Numbered from the stretch's first letter, positions 39,182 through 48,737 are shown. The stretch: 64,000 nucleotides of DNA from Desulfosudis oleivorans (GCA_020723325.1 DYJD01000017.1:1-64000); one strand, 5' to 3'. Numbers and translations: made by a program. The notes: generated from the letters alone by a model not told the origin.

Positions 39182-39258
39182 ACCCTGATCGGCGACCGGT
39201 TGAATCGATTCAGGTTTATGTTAAAGGTTAACACATAACCGCCGGAAATGAGTGACTG

Positions 39259-40038
39259 ATGAAAACACTTAAAATTAAAATCGACGGAAAAGAAGTGACG
39301 GCCAAACCGGATCAAACTATTCTGGAACTGGCCACGGAAAACGGAATTTATATTCCGACCCTTTGTCACAGCCCGGCGTTAGAGCCGGCTGCCATGTGCC
39401 GCCTGTGCATGGTGGAATTATATGAAGGCCGACGCAAGAAATTCGTCACCGCCTGCAACTTCCCCTTGCGCCGGGATGTGGAGATCAAAACCGACACACC
39501 GGACATCCGCCAGGGCCGCAAGCTCATCATTGAGCTGCTCATGGCCCGTTGCGCCGACTCGCCATTGCTGCAAGGCCTTGCCAAGGAATACGGTGCCAAC
39601 GTGCAACGTTTTTCCGACCTGAAAGACGACTGCGTCATGTGCGGTCTGTGCGCCCGGGTATGTGAAAAAGTCGGCGGCAAGACCCTGACCCTGAGCGGTC
39701 GCGGCGTGGAAATCCATGTCAACACGGCTTTCAGCGAGGCTTCCGAGTTCTGTATCGGTTGCGGCTCCTGCGTTCAGATCTGCCCGGTGAATTCCATTGT
39801 CATGGAAGATGTTGCCGGCGAGCGTATTCTGAAGATCCATGGCCGCGAAGCGGCCCGGGTCAAGCTGGTGCATTGTGAAATGTGCAACAAGCATTTCGGC
39901 CCGGTCATCGATCTCACGAAAGTCATGTCCAAATTCGATAAAGGCGCCATTCCGCCGTCCAATGCAAACATTTGTCCGGACTGCGCACGGATTAAACTGG
40001 CCAAAAGGATTGCCGGTCGCTACTATGACACCATCTGA
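39259..40038 (+). CDS. Short NuoG/HoxU-like Fe-S subunit lacking the N5 site
   Basis: The 259-residue product keeps the N-terminal 2Fe-2S domain (LCHSPALEP, CRLC and TACN) and two 4Fe-4S sets (CVMCGLCARVC and CIGCGSCVQICP). A final CEMC and CPDC pair looks like a small zinc or Fe-S knuckle. The His-x3-Cys-x2-Cys-x5-Cys motif that binds cluster N5 is replaced by MARCADSPLLQ, and the molybdopterin-oxidoreductase-like domain of NuoG is absent. It is similar in size to HoxU. Electron transfer to NuoI may therefore need a different route. Confidence 0.85.
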   Translation: MKTLKIKIDGKEVTAKPDQTILELATENGIYIPTLCHSPALEPAAMCRLCMVELYEGRRKKFVTACNFPLRRDVEIKTDTPDIRQGRKLIIELLMARCADSPLLQGLAKEYGANVQRFSDLKDDCVMCGLCARVCEKVGGKTLTLSGRGVEIHVNTAFSEASEFCIGCGSCVQICPVNSIVMEDVAGERILKIHGREAARVKLVHCEMCNKHFGPVIDLTKVMSKFDKGAIPPSNANICPDCARIKLAKRIAGRYYDTI

Positions 40039-41203
40039 TAACACGACGATGCAAAACATTCTGAGCGGCGATTATTATACCAATAATTTCACGCTCAGTC
40101 CCGCTGCCGAAGGTGATACCCTGGTGCTCAACCTGGGTCCCCAGCACCCCTCCACCCACGGTGTTTTGCGGGTGGTGGTGGAACTGGACGGCGAGTATAT
40201 TCTCAAGGCCGAACCGGTGCTGGGATACATCCACCGCATGCATGAAAAAATGGGTGAAGTCAAAACCTATGCCCAGTACCTGCCCAACATGGGCCGGGTG
40301 GATTATCTGCATGCCCTGGCCTGGAACTGGGCCTATGTGGCGGCGGTGGAAAAACTTGCGGGTGTAGCAGTGCCCTTGCGGGCCGAGTACATCCGGGTGA
40401 TCACCTGTGAACTGAACCGTATCTCCTCCCATCTGCTGTGGTGGGGAGCCTATCTTCTGGATCTGGGCGCTTTTACTCCCATCCTCTATGCCTTTGCCGA
40501 TCGCGAAAAGATCATGGATATTCTGCAGATCGTCACCGGCTCGCGCTTGACCTATTGTTATTACCGTTTCGGCGGTGTTTCGGCCGACATCACTCCGGAT
40601 TTCATCGATATGACCCGGGAGTTTGTGGGCTATATGCGAGATCGCCTGCCCATGTATAAAACCTTTGTTACCGAAAACATGATCCTGCGCGGTCGTTGCG
40701 TGGATATCGGTGTACTGTCAAAGGAAATGGCTGTCCGTTACGGCGCCACCGGGCCGGTATTGCGCGGCTCCGGTGTGGCCCATGACACCCGCAAAATCGA
40801 GCCCTATTCCATTTACGACCGTTTTGATTTTGATATTCCCGTGGGCAAAAACGGCGACGCCATGGACCGTTATGATGTGCGCATCGCCGAGATCCAAGAA
40901 AGCCTGCGGATCATTGAGCAAGCCCTGGCTACCCTGCCGGCCGGCGATTATCTGAATCCGGATGTTCCGGAGCGCATCACCCCGCCCAAGGGCGAAGTCT
41001 ACTTTGCGGTGGAAGGCGCCCGAGGGAAAATCGGCATTTATATTGTCAGCGACGGCGGGATAAAACCCTATCGCTTGAAGCTGCGCGCCCCGGGTTTTTC
41101 CAATCTCCATCTGTTTGCCGAGCTGTCCCAGGGAACCATACTAGCCGACGCCGTATCCATTCTCGGTAGTCTGGACCTTGTTATTCCGGAGATCGATCGA
41201 TGA
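40025..41203 (+). CDS. nuoD: NADH-quinone oxidoreductase subunit D
   Basis: From the ATG at 40025, 14 bases inside the nuoG-like gene, the product has 392 residues (a second ATG at 40049 is possible). The family motifs LGPQHPSTHGVLR, ELNRISSHLLWWG, GRCVDIGVLS and GDYLNPDVP are present. NuoD, related to the large subunit of NiFe hydrogenases, forms the quinone pocket with NuoB. No separate ribosome site is visible; translation is likely coupled. Confidence 0.94.
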   Translation: MTPSDNTTMQNILSGDYYTNNFTLSPAAEGDTLVLNLGPQHPSTHGVLRVVVELDGEYILKAEPVLGYIHRMHEKMGEVKTYAQYLPNMGRVDYLHALAWNWAYVAAVEKLAGVAVPLRAEYIRVITCELNRISSHLLWWGAYLLDLGAFTPILYAFADREKIMDILQIVTGSRLTYCYYRFGGVSADITPDFIDMTREFVGYMRDRLPMYKTFVTENMILRGRCVDIGVLSKEMAVRYGATGPVLRGSGVAHDTRKIEPYSIYDRFDFDIPVGKNGDAMDRYDVRIAEIQESLRIIEQALATLPAGDYLNPDVPERITPPKGEVYFAVEGARGKIGIYIVSDGGIKPYRLKLRAPGFSNLHLFAELSQGTILADAVSILGSLDLVIPEIDR

Positions 41204-42189
41204 TGTCCCAATTGTTATCCTATCTATCCCTGCCGCTGGTGCACCTGATTCTATCCCTGGTGGTGATTCTCGCCTTCCTGGGTGTGAACGGCATTGTACT
41301 GATCTACGTGGAACGGAAAGTGGCCGGCTTTATCCAGCGCCGCCCCGGACCTTATGAAGTCGGGCCTTGGGGGCTGCTGCAACCCCTGGCCGACGCCCTA
41401 AAGCTCCTGAGCAAACAACTGGTCACCCCCATGGGTGCCGACAAGATCCTGTTCTGGGCCGCTCCCATCCTGTCCTTTGCACCGGTGGTGATCTGCTTTA
41501 TGCCCATGCCGGTCAGTCCCATGTTCACAGGCATGGAAATGAACCTGGGCCTGATTCTGATTCTGGCCTTCACCAGCTTGAACGTTTTGGCCCTGTGTCT
41601 AGCGGGATGGTCTTCCAACAACAAATACTCCCTTTTGGGCGCGGCCCGGGCCGTATCCCAATCCGTGGCCTATGAAATCCCACTGTTGATCACGGTGCTG
41701 GCCATTGCCTTCCAGACCGGCTCCCTGAACCTTTCGGAAATCGTGGCCTCCCAGACCAAGGGAATTTGGTCCTGGAATATCTTTGTTCAGCCCATAGCCT
41801 TTATCATTTATATCATCGCCGTCACCGCCGAGACCAACCGGGCACCCTTTGACCTGCCGGAAGCGGAAAGCGAACTGACCGCCGGCTTTCACACGGAATA
41901 CGCCGGCATGCATTTCGGCCTGTTCTTCCTGGCGGAATATTCCTACATGATCGTGGTCTGCGCCGTGGCCACTGTTCTGTTCCTGGGCGGCTGGCACGGG
42001 CCTTTCCTGTCCGGACCCTTCTGGTTCATTCTCAAAACCTATGCGCTGATCCTGGTGCTGATGTGGTTCCGCTGGACCTTCCCGCGGGTGCGCTTTGATC
42101 AGCTTTTGAATATATGTTGGAAATGGCTTATCCCGCTTTCTTTGATCAATCTGGTATTAACGGCCCTGTTGGTGAAAATCGTCCGATGA
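41200..42189 (+). CDS. nuoH: NADH-quinone oxidoreductase subunit H
   Basis: The 329-residue product has eight membrane helices with the first quinone-site motif YVERKVAGFIQRRPGP and EIPL, the charged loop AETNRAPFDLPEAESEL and GFHTEY typical of NuoH. It links the quinone pocket to the membrane arm. ATG overlaps the nuoD stop. Confidence 0.95.
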   Translation: MMSQLLSYLSLPLVHLILSLVVILAFLGVNGIVLIYVERKVAGFIQRRPGPYEVGPWGLLQPLADALKLLSKQLVTPMGADKILFWAAPILSFAPVVICFMPMPVSPMFTGMEMNLGLILILAFTSLNVLALCLAGWSSNNKYSLLGAARAVSQSVAYEIPLLITVLAIAFQTGSLNLSEIVASQTKGIWSWNIFVQPIAFIIYIIAVTAETNRAPFDLPEAESELTAGFHTEYAGMHFGLFFLAEYSYMIVVCAVATVLFLGGWHGPFLSGPFWFILKTYALILVLMWFRWTFPRVRFDQLLNICWKWLIPLSLINLVLTALLVKIVR

Positions 42190-42767
42190 AGATAATGACT
42201 AATTACAGCAATGCGATCAAAGGGCTTTTGGGCCTTTTAAAAGGCTTGAAAATCACCGGCGTTGAATTTTTCAAGCCCCAGCTAACCATTCACTATCCGC
42301 GCAAGGAAGTGACCAACCTGGCAACCTATCGGGGGCATATTGACCTGGTGGCCAAGGAGGACGCTCCCCTTGAACCCAAATGCATCATCTGCGGAAAATG
42401 CGCCGAGGTCTGCCCTTCAGCCTGCATCAGCATGGAGATGCATGTCAAAGGCGAGCAATCCTTTGCTAGCCCCGCTGAATGCCGCACCATCACCGTGGGC
42501 CATGGCATCGAGATCCCCTTTTCCGGCCTGCGCCTTCCGCCCGCAGAAGTCATCGAGCGTGAACTGGATTCGTTCAACCTGGACTACAATTACTGCAGCC
42601 TCTGCGGTCTGTGCGTTCAGATCTGCCCAGTGGGCTCCCTGACCTTTTCCAAGGATTCCTATCTGGCCGGCACGGCCCGGAAAAATTTCGAATTCGACCT
42701 GTTGCAACGACTGCGGGAACGCTCCCGCCGTTCTTCCCAAACAACCACCGCACAGGAAAAGAGGTAA
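42186..42767 (+). CDS. nuoI: NADH-quinone oxidoreductase subunit I
   Basis: The 193-residue product has the paired 4Fe-4S motifs of NuoI, CIICGKCAEVCP and CSLCGLCVQICP, ligating N6a and N6b. The region before has the FKPQLTIHYP helix. The ATG at 42186 overlaps the nuoH stop; the earlier frame is its shadow. Confidence 0.95.
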   Translation: MKIMTNYSNAIKGLLGLLKGLKITGVEFFKPQLTIHYPRKEVTNLATYRGHIDLVAKEDAPLEPKCIICGKCAEVCPSACISMEMHVKGEQSFASPAECRTITVGHGIEIPFSGLRLPPAEVIERELDSFNLDYNYCSLCGLCVQICPVGSLTFSKDSYLAGTARKNFEFDLLQRLRERSRRSSQTTTAQEKR

Positions 42768-43294
42768 TGAGCATGATGGAATATCTAGCCTATGCGGCCT
42801 TTGGATTATACCTGTTTCTGATCGTGGCCGGCGGACTTGCGGCGGTTTTATCCAAAAACCTGATCCGTTCCCTGGTGGGCCTGATCATGACCCTTTTCGG
42901 CGTGGCCGGCATGTACTTTTTAATGTCCGCCCCGTTCATCGCCCTGATGCAGATCCTGATCTACGTGGGCGCCGTGAGCGTGTTGATCTTTTTCGCCATT
43001 ATGCTGACCCGCGCTCCCGGCGGAGAATCCGGGATTGAAGGCAGCACTCCCAAGGCCCTGAAACGCGGCCTGCTGGCTTTGGCCACCGCCCTCATGCCCG
43101 CAGTGATTTTGGGCGCCATCATTATCCGGAAGACGCCGGAAACCCTGCCGCTGAAACCGGAAACCGCCCTCACCGTGCTGGGTGAATTTCTCACCGGTCC
43201 CTTTGCCTTGTCCTTTGAACTGATTTCCGTCGTACTGTTTGTTGCCATGGCTGGCGCTGTGCTGCTCGGTTTTGAAAGGAGAAAATCAGAATGA
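42767..43294 (+). CDS. nuoJ: NADH-quinone oxidoreductase subunit J
   Basis: The 175-residue product has five hydrophobic segments and the NuoJ motif LMSAPFIALMQILIYVGAVSVLIFF. The ATG at 42767 overlaps the nuoI stop (TAATG) behind AGGAAAAGAGG. It helps form the first proton path in the membrane arm. Confidence 0.93.
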   Translation: MSMMEYLAYAAFGLYLFLIVAGGLAAVLSKNLIRSLVGLIMTLFGVAGMYFLMSAPFIALMQILIYVGAVSVLIFFAIMLTRAPGGESGIEGSTPKALKRGLLALATALMPAVILGAIIIRKTPETLPLKPETALTVLGEFLTGPFALSFELISVVLFVAMAGAVLLGFERRKSE

Positions 43295-43599
43295 GCCCTT
43301 TGGTTTGGTATCACTTGACCGCCCTGCTCTTGTTGAGCTTTGGTCTGTTCGGGCTTACGTCCAGGAAGACCCTGGTCGGCATGCTCATTTCCGTTGAACT
43401 GATGTTGAACGGCGCCGGCTTGGCCCTGGTGGCCAGCACGCGGCTTACCGCAGCCCTGGACGCCGTCGGCCAACTGGGTGCTTTGCTCGTTATGGGGCTG
43501 GCAGCCGCCGAGGCTACCCTGGTTTTGGCAATCATCCTGGTGGTGTTCAAACGCTTGGGAACCACCGATAGCGAAGCGGTTTCCTTTCTGAGGGGGTAG
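43291..43599 (+). CDS. nuoK: NADH-quinone oxidoreductase subunit K
   Basis: The 102-residue product has three helices with the essential Glu residues in SVELMLNG and AAAEATLVLA. It overlaps nuoJ by four bases. Confidence 0.95.
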   Translation: MSPLVWYHLTALLLLSFGLFGLTSRKTLVGMLISVELMLNGAGLALVASTRLTAALDAVGQLGALLVMGLAAAEATLVLAIILVVFKRLGTTDSEAVSFLRG

Positions 43600-43605
43600 A
43601 AGAAA

Positions 43606-45084
43606 ATGATTGAAAGGGCCGATCTGCTCATACCGATTCTGATCACCGGCTTATCGCCGCTGTTTGTTTATCTTTTCCGTAAAAACATCAACCAGCGGGA
43701 AGGCGCCTCCTTTGCCGCTGGTATTGCCACCTTTGCTTATATACTGACCTTTGTACCCACCGTACTTTCCGGGAAAGTCGCGATTTACACCCTATTTACG
43801 ATTCTGCCGGGCATGGAAGTCAAGTTCTGCATGGACGGCCTGGGAATTATTTTCGCCCTGGTGGCCTCCTTTCTGTGGATCCTGGCCACTTCTTACAACA
43901 TCGGCTACATGCGCTCCCTGGACGAGCATGCCCAGACCCGCTATTACTTCTGTTTTGCGGTGGCCATTTTCGGCGCCGTGGGCGTGGCCATGAGCGCCAA
44001 TATTTTCACCCTTTATCTGTTTTATGAAGTCATCACCGTCTTTACTTACCCCTTGGTGGCCCATCATCAGGATGAAGAAGCTTATCACGGGGCGCGCAAA
44101 TACCTTGTCTACCTCATGGGCACTTCCAAACTTTTCCTGCTGCCGGCCATGGTGCTGACCTATGTGTTGTGCGGCACGTTGGACTTCAATCTCAAGGATA
44201 TCGCCCACGGTATCTTCCCGGCCACGGCCAATCCGGTGCTGGTGCAGATTACTTACGCCCTGTTCGTGGCTGGTCTGGCCAAAGCCGCCATCATGCCTTT
44301 TCATAACTGGCTGCCTTCGGCCATGGTGGCGCCCACGCCGGTTTCCGCCTTGCTGCATGCCGTGGCGGTGGTGAAGGCGGGCGTGTTTTCCGTGTGCCGG
44401 GTGCTGCTGTCCGGCTTTGGTGTGGATGCCATGACCAATCTTTATCTGGGTACACCCACGGCCGTCTTTGCCGGGATCACCATCGTGGTGGCCTCGGTTA
44501 TCGCCCTGACCAAGGATGATCTCAAGGCCCGGCTGGCTTACTCCACGGTCAGTCAGCTTTCCTATGTAGTCCTGGGCGTGACCCTGCTGGCGCCCTTGGC
44601 GGTCACCGGCGGTATTGCCCATATCGCCCACCATGCTTTCAGCAAGATCACCCTGTTCTTCGGCGCCGGCGCCATTTATGTGGCTTCCCATCAGAAAAAA
44701 ATTCCGGCCATGGCTGGTTTGGGCCGGCGCATGCCCTGGACCTTCGGCGCTTTTGCCGTGGCTTCCCTGTCCATGATCGGTGTGCCGCCGGTCTGCGGCT
44801 TTGTGAGCAAATGGTACATGATCAACGGTGCCGTCACCTCCGGCCAGTATGTTTTCATGGGTGTTTTCCTGGCCAGCACCATTCTGAATGCGGCCTATTT
44901 CACGCCCATCATTTACAAAGCGTTTTTTGACGCCCCGGCGCCGGGTGTGGACATCGAACATTATTCCGAAGCCCCCCTATCCATGGTGATTCCCTTGTGC
45001 TTCACCTCGGTCATGTCCGTGGTGCTGGGTCTGTATCCGGATATCTTTATGCGCTTCATCCAAGTGTTCATGGCGGTCAAATAA
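43606..45084 (+). CDS. MrpD/NuoL-like antiporter subunit, first of four
   Basis: The 492-residue product is an antiporter-like subunit with about 14 membrane helices. The TM5 Glu is in YEVITVFTY, the TM7 Lys in AGLAKAAIMPFHNW, the TM8 Lys in VVKAGVF and the TM12 Lys in GFVSKWYMI. It ends without the lateral helix of NuoL, so it resembles MrpD more than standard NuoL. Present between nuoK and three more antiporter-like genes, it probably is a pump module of the same complex. Confidence 0.85.
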   Translation: MIERADLLIPILITGLSPLFVYLFRKNINQREGASFAAGIATFAYILTFVPTVLSGKVAIYTLFTILPGMEVKFCMDGLGIIFALVASFLWILATSYNIGYMRSLDEHAQTRYYFCFAVAIFGAVGVAMSANIFTLYLFYEVITVFTYPLVAHHQDEEAYHGARKYLVYLMGTSKLFLLPAMVLTYVLCGTLDFNLKDIAHGIFPATANPVLVQITYALFVAGLAKAAIMPFHNWLPSAMVAPTPVSALLHAVAVVKAGVFSVCRVLLSGFGVDAMTNLYLGTPTAVFAGITIVVASVIALTKDDLKARLAYSTVSQLSYVVLGVTLLAPLAVTGGIAHIAHHAFSKITLFFGAGAIYVASHQKKIPAMAGLGRRMPWTFGAFAVASLSMIGVPPVCGFVSKWYMINGAVTSGQYVFMGVFLASTILNAAYFTPIIYKAFFDAPAPGVDIEHYSEAPLSMVIPLCFTSVMSVVLGLYPDIFMRFIQVFMAVK

Positions 45085-45096
45085 AGGAAAAAGCCG

Positions 45097-45384
45097 ATGA
45101 GTAGTGAAACCAACAATACAGCAAATGAAATACCGGAAAGCAAGACGGCAAAGATGCTGAAATATTTTTTCTTTGCGGTCCTGATCGCCCTTGTGGGTTT
45201 GAACGTGTTTATCCTGCCCCATCATCCGCATTTCGGCCCGGAAAAATACCCTGGGTTCTGGGCTTTGTTCGGCTGCGGCATAGCCATTGCCCTGGCCAAG
45301 GTGGCCAAAGGCGCTGCCCACACCTTTTTGGGCAAGGATGAGGATTTTTATACCAAGAAAGAAAATACGGGAATAACGTCATGA
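45097..45384 (+). CDS. Small two-helix membrane protein in the complex I operon
   Basis: The 95-residue product has two hydrophobic segments (about 25-45 and 55-75), with HHPHFGPEKYPGFW in the loop and a charged C-terminus with FLGKDEDFYTKK. The histidine-rich loop is notable. It starts behind AAAGGAAAAAGCCG and its stop overlaps the next gene by four bases. No family is known to me; its place between two antiporter-like genes suggests an accessory subunit. Confidence 0.75.
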   Translation: MSSETNNTANEIPESKTAKMLKYFFFAVLIALVGLNVFILPHHPHFGPEKYPGFWALFGCGIAIALAKVAKGAAHTFLGKDEDFYTKKENTGITS

Positions 45385-47147
45385 ACGGTTTCTGGCATCC
45401 ATCGCTCTTCTTCTTCACTTGCGGTCTCCTGGTCTGGCTTCTACCCGGCCGAATCGGTCGCTGGCTACCGCCCATTGCAGCGGCCCTGGCCATTGCCAGT
45501 GTTTTCACCATGCCCGCCGGTGAATTCGCTAAACTGCAATACCTGAATCTGAATCTATTCATGGGCCGGGTGGATTCCCTGTCCCTGGTGTTCGCCAATG
45601 TTTTCGCGGTGCAGGCCTTGATCGGTTTCATCTATGCCCTGCATGTGGAAGACCGCTGGCAGCTCATGGCCGCCTGCATGTACATCACCGGCGCCTTTGG
45701 CTGCGTCTTTGCCGGTGATTACGCCACTCTGTTCATCTTCTGGGAAATGATGAGCGTGGCCTCCACCTTCCTGATCTGGTTGCGGCGCATGCCGGCCTCC
45801 ACCAACGCCGGTATCCGTTATTTCCTGTTCCACATCCTGGGCGGCTTGTTCCTGCTGGCCGGATTGTTGCTGCGCTACAAAGCCACCCAGTCTTTCGCCT
45901 TCCTACCGGTGACCCCGGCGGAAGCCCATTTTTATGACTACCTGATCCTGATCGGTTTCTGCGTGAACGCTGCCGTGATCCCCCTGCATGCCTGGCTGCC
46001 GGATGCTTATCCTGAAGCCACCGTGGCCGGCGCGGTTTTCATGAGCGCTTTCACCACCAAAACCGCGGTATATGTTCTGGCCCGGGCCTTTGCCGGGTTC
46101 GAAATCCTGGCGATCATGGGCACCCTCATGACCCTCTTCGGCGTGTTTTACGCGACCATTGAAAACAATGCCCGTAGGATTCTGTCCTATCACATTGTTT
46201 CCCAGGTGGGCTACATGGTGGCCGGCATCGGGGTGGGCACCAGCATGACCATCAACGGCGCCTGCGCCCATGCCTATGCCCATATCCTCTATAAAGGCCT
46301 GTTGTTCATGGGCGCGGGTACTTTGCTGTACGCGGCCGGCACCGCCAAACTTTCCGAATTGGGCGGCTTGTACAAACGCCTGCCCCTGGTGTTCTTCGGC
46401 TACATGGTGGGGGCTGTGAGCATCTCCGGGTTCCCGCTCTTCAATGGCTTTATCAGCAAGACCATGACCATTGCCGGCACAGCCGAGGCCCATCATACCT
46501 GGCTGGCGGTGGGTATGGAAATCGCCGCGGTGGGTACCTTCCTGTCCGTGGGCATCAAGCTGCCCTATTTCGCCTTCTTCGGCACGCCGGACAAGCAGCA
46601 GCCCTTGAACCGCATTCCGGTCAACATGTATGTGGCCATGGGCATTGCGAGCTTCCTGTGCTTCCTCATCGGTATTCAGCCGCACCTCTTGTACAAGCTG
46701 TTGCCCTTTGAGGTGGATTACACGCCCTACACAGCCTGGCATGTATTGCAATCCATGCTGCTGCTGTGCTTCACCGGTCTCGGGTTCTACATCATGCGCA
46801 ACAAGCTCAAACCCGAAGCCAAACTCAATCTGGATTTCGACTATGTGTACCGCGCGGTGGGCAAGCTGGTGGTGATCATTGCCAAATGGCCCATTGCCGC
46901 TTTTGACAATTTCTGGAGCGAATTTTATGCCAAAGCCGGTTTGGCCGGAATGCTGCTTTCCGCCAGAATCAGCGCCTGGTTCGATAAAGCCGCCATCGAC
47001 GGAGTGGTCGACGGGCTGGCAATCACGGTAAGAAACATCGGACGTTCCGCAACTGTGGTACAGAGCGGCAAACTGCAGGATTATATATCCGCGGCCATGC
47101 TCATCGGCGCAGTTGTGTTTGCGGCTGTTTGGTTTGTCACGAGTTAA
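45381..47147 (+). CDS. nuoL: NuoL-like antiporter subunit with a C-terminal amphipathic arm
   Basis: The 588-residue product keeps the TM5 Glu (FIFWEMMSVAS), the TM8 Lys (AFTTKTAVYV) and TM12 Lys (FISKTMT), but the TM7 lysine position reads FCVNAAVIPLHAW, so Asn replaces Lys. After the last antiporter helices it has a long segment (about 470-570) with IDGVVDGLA and LQDYISAAMLIG that matches the lateral-helix end of bacterial NuoL. That tail makes it the better NuoL of the two. Gene name by position and tail only. Confidence 0.85.
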   Translation: MNGFWHPSLFFFTCGLLVWLLPGRIGRWLPPIAAALAIASVFTMPAGEFAKLQYLNLNLFMGRVDSLSLVFANVFAVQALIGFIYALHVEDRWQLMAACMYITGAFGCVFAGDYATLFIFWEMMSVASTFLIWLRRMPASTNAGIRYFLFHILGGLFLLAGLLLRYKATQSFAFLPVTPAEAHFYDYLILIGFCVNAAVIPLHAWLPDAYPEATVAGAVFMSAFTTKTAVYVLARAFAGFEILAIMGTLMTLFGVFYATIENNARRILSYHIVSQVGYMVAGIGVGTSMTINGACAHAYAHILYKGLLFMGAGTLLYAAGTAKLSELGGLYKRLPLVFFGYMVGAVSISGFPLFNGFISKTMTIAGTAEAHHTWLAVGMEIAAVGTFLSVGIKLPYFAFFGTPDKQQPLNRIPVNMYVAMGIASFLCFLIGIQPHLLYKLLPFEVDYTPYTAWHVLQSMLLLCFTGLGFYIMRNKLKPEAKLNLDFDYVYRAVGKLVVIIAKWPIAAFDNFWSEFYAKAGLAGMLLSARISAWFDKAAIDGVVDGLAITVRNIGRSATVVQSGKLQDYISAAMLIGAVVFAAVWFVTS

Positions 47148-47159
47148 TTTGGAGTCACC

Positions 47160-48737
47160 ATGATGGAAAGTTCCTGGCCGATATTGACGATACTGATTTT
47201 TTTCCCCCTGCTCGCGTGCCTTGCCCTGGTTTTTGTAAAAACCGATCATGGGGCTCGGGTCCTGACTTTGGCTGCCGGCATCATTGAATTGCTCCTGGCG
47301 ATGCCCCTGTTGCATTTTGACCTGGCCTCCGGTGGCTACCAGTTTGTTGAAAAAAAGGACTGGATGCCGGATTGGGGTCTTTCCTATTATCTCGGCATCG
47401 ACGGCATCAGCTTTCTGATGGTGCTGCTCACCGTGGCGCTTTTGCCTTTGTGCGTGCTCTGTTCCTGGACCTATATCAGCAAACGGGTCAAGGAATTTCA
47501 TATCAGCCTGCTGCTCATGGTGGCGGCCTGCGTGGGCGTCTTCAGCGCCCTGGATTTCATCCTGTTCTATATCTTCTGGGAAGCCATGCTGGTGCCCATG
47601 TTCCTGCTCATCGCGGTCTGGGGCGGTCCTGACCGGCGTTACGCCTCCCTAAAATTCTTCCTGTACACCCTGGCCGGCTCCACCCTGCTCTTAGTGGCCA
47701 TCATCGCCCTGTACTGGACGGGCCATACCTTTTCCATTCCGGAACTGGCCCAGAAAAACTATTCCTTCAATTTCCAGATCTGGGTCTTTTTGGCCATGGC
47801 CATTGCCTTTGCCATCAAAGTGCCCATGTTTCCGTTCCATACCTGGTTGCCGGCGGCCCACGTGGAAGCCCCCACGGCCGGCAGCGTGCTCCTGGCCTCG
47901 GTGCTGCTGAAAATGGGCGCCTATGGTTTCCTGCGGCTCTGCCTGCCCCTGACGCCCCAGGCCAGTGTGTATTTCGCCCCCATGATGATTTTCATCTCCA
48001 TTTGTTCCATTCTATACGGCGGCTTTGTGGCCCTGGGACAGAAGGACATGAAAAAACTCATTGCCTATTCGTCCGTGGCCCACATGGGCTTTGTGACCAT
48101 GGGTATCTTTCTTTTCTCCCTGCGGGGCATTGAAGGCGCCCTGATGGTCATGCTGAACCACGGCATTACCACCGGTGGGCTGTTTATGTTGGTGGGCGCC
48201 ATTTATGAGCGCAGCCACAGCCGCGAAATCTCCGAAAACCTGGGTTTGGGCAAATACTTGCCGGCCTATATGTTCTTTTTCGGCCTGTTCGCCCTTTCCT
48301 CCCTGGGTTTTCCCGGCACCAACAGTTTTGTGGGCGAAGCCCTGGTGCTCATCGGCGTTTTTGCCAAGAACGGCTGGGTGGGCGCGGCCATTATCCCCGG
48401 CGTCATGTTGGGGGCGGCTTACATGCTGCGGCTGACCCAGAAATTGGCCTGGGGCGAGCCCCCCAGCGCCAAAGGCAAAAGCTGGAAAGACTTGAATTTC
48501 CGGGAATGGGCTTATTTCACGCCCCTGGCGGTATTTGTGTTCTATATCGGCCTGGCGCCGGGCCTGACCCTGCGGGCCATTGATCCGACCTTGAAGGAAT
48601 TGCTGCATACTTTTTCGGCCAAAACCGCCCGGAAAGCCGTCACCATGGTGATGGAACCGGAAAAAGGCCTGGCCGGACAGAATTTTGAAACCAAACTTCA
48701 ACCAGCAGTGGATGAGCGTATAGGAGAAAGTCGGTGA
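47160..48737 (+). CDS. nuoM: NADH-quinone oxidoreductase subunit M
   Basis: The 525-residue product is a canonical NuoM. TM5 Glu in FWEAMLVPM, TM7 Lys in AFAIKVPMFPFHTWLP, TM8 Lys in VLLKMGAYGF and the NuoM-specific TM12 Glu in FVGEALVLIG are all present. It pumps one proton per cycle and lies between NuoL and NuoN in the membrane arm. Confidence 0.95.
   Translation: MMESSWPILTILIFFPLLACLALVFVKTDHGARVLTLAAGIIELLLAMPLLHFDLASGGYQFVEKKDWMPDWGLSYYLGIDGISFLMVLLTVALLPLCVLCSWTYISKRVKEFHISLLLMVAACVGVFSALDFILFYIFWEAMLVPMFLLIAVWGGPDRRYASLKFFLYTLAGSTLLLVAIIALYWTGHTFSIPELAQKNYSFNFQIWVFLAMAIAFAIKVPMFPFHTWLPAAHVEAPTAGSVLLASVLLKMGAYGFLRLCLPLTPQASVYFAPMMIFISICSILYGGFVALGQKDMKKLIAYSSVAHMGFVTMGIFLFSLRGIEGALMVMLNHGITTGGLFMLVGAIYERSHSREISENLGLGKYLPAYMFFFGLFALSSLGFPGTNSFVGEALVLIGVFAKNGWVGAAIIPGVMLGAAYMLRLTQKLAWGEPPSAKGKSWKDLNFREWAYFTPLAVFVFYIGLAPGLTLRAIDPTLKELLHTFSAKTARKAVTMVMEPEKGLAGQNFETKLQPAVDERIGESR

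Noticed and set aside
39839-40024. Upstream extension of NuoD
   Set aside because: It lies inside the nuoG-like gene in another frame; residues do not match the NuoD family.
45903-47501. 532-residue minus-strand frame antisense to the NuoL-like gene
   Set aside because: It is His/Gln/Gly-rich antisense shadow; the plus-strand genes are clear.
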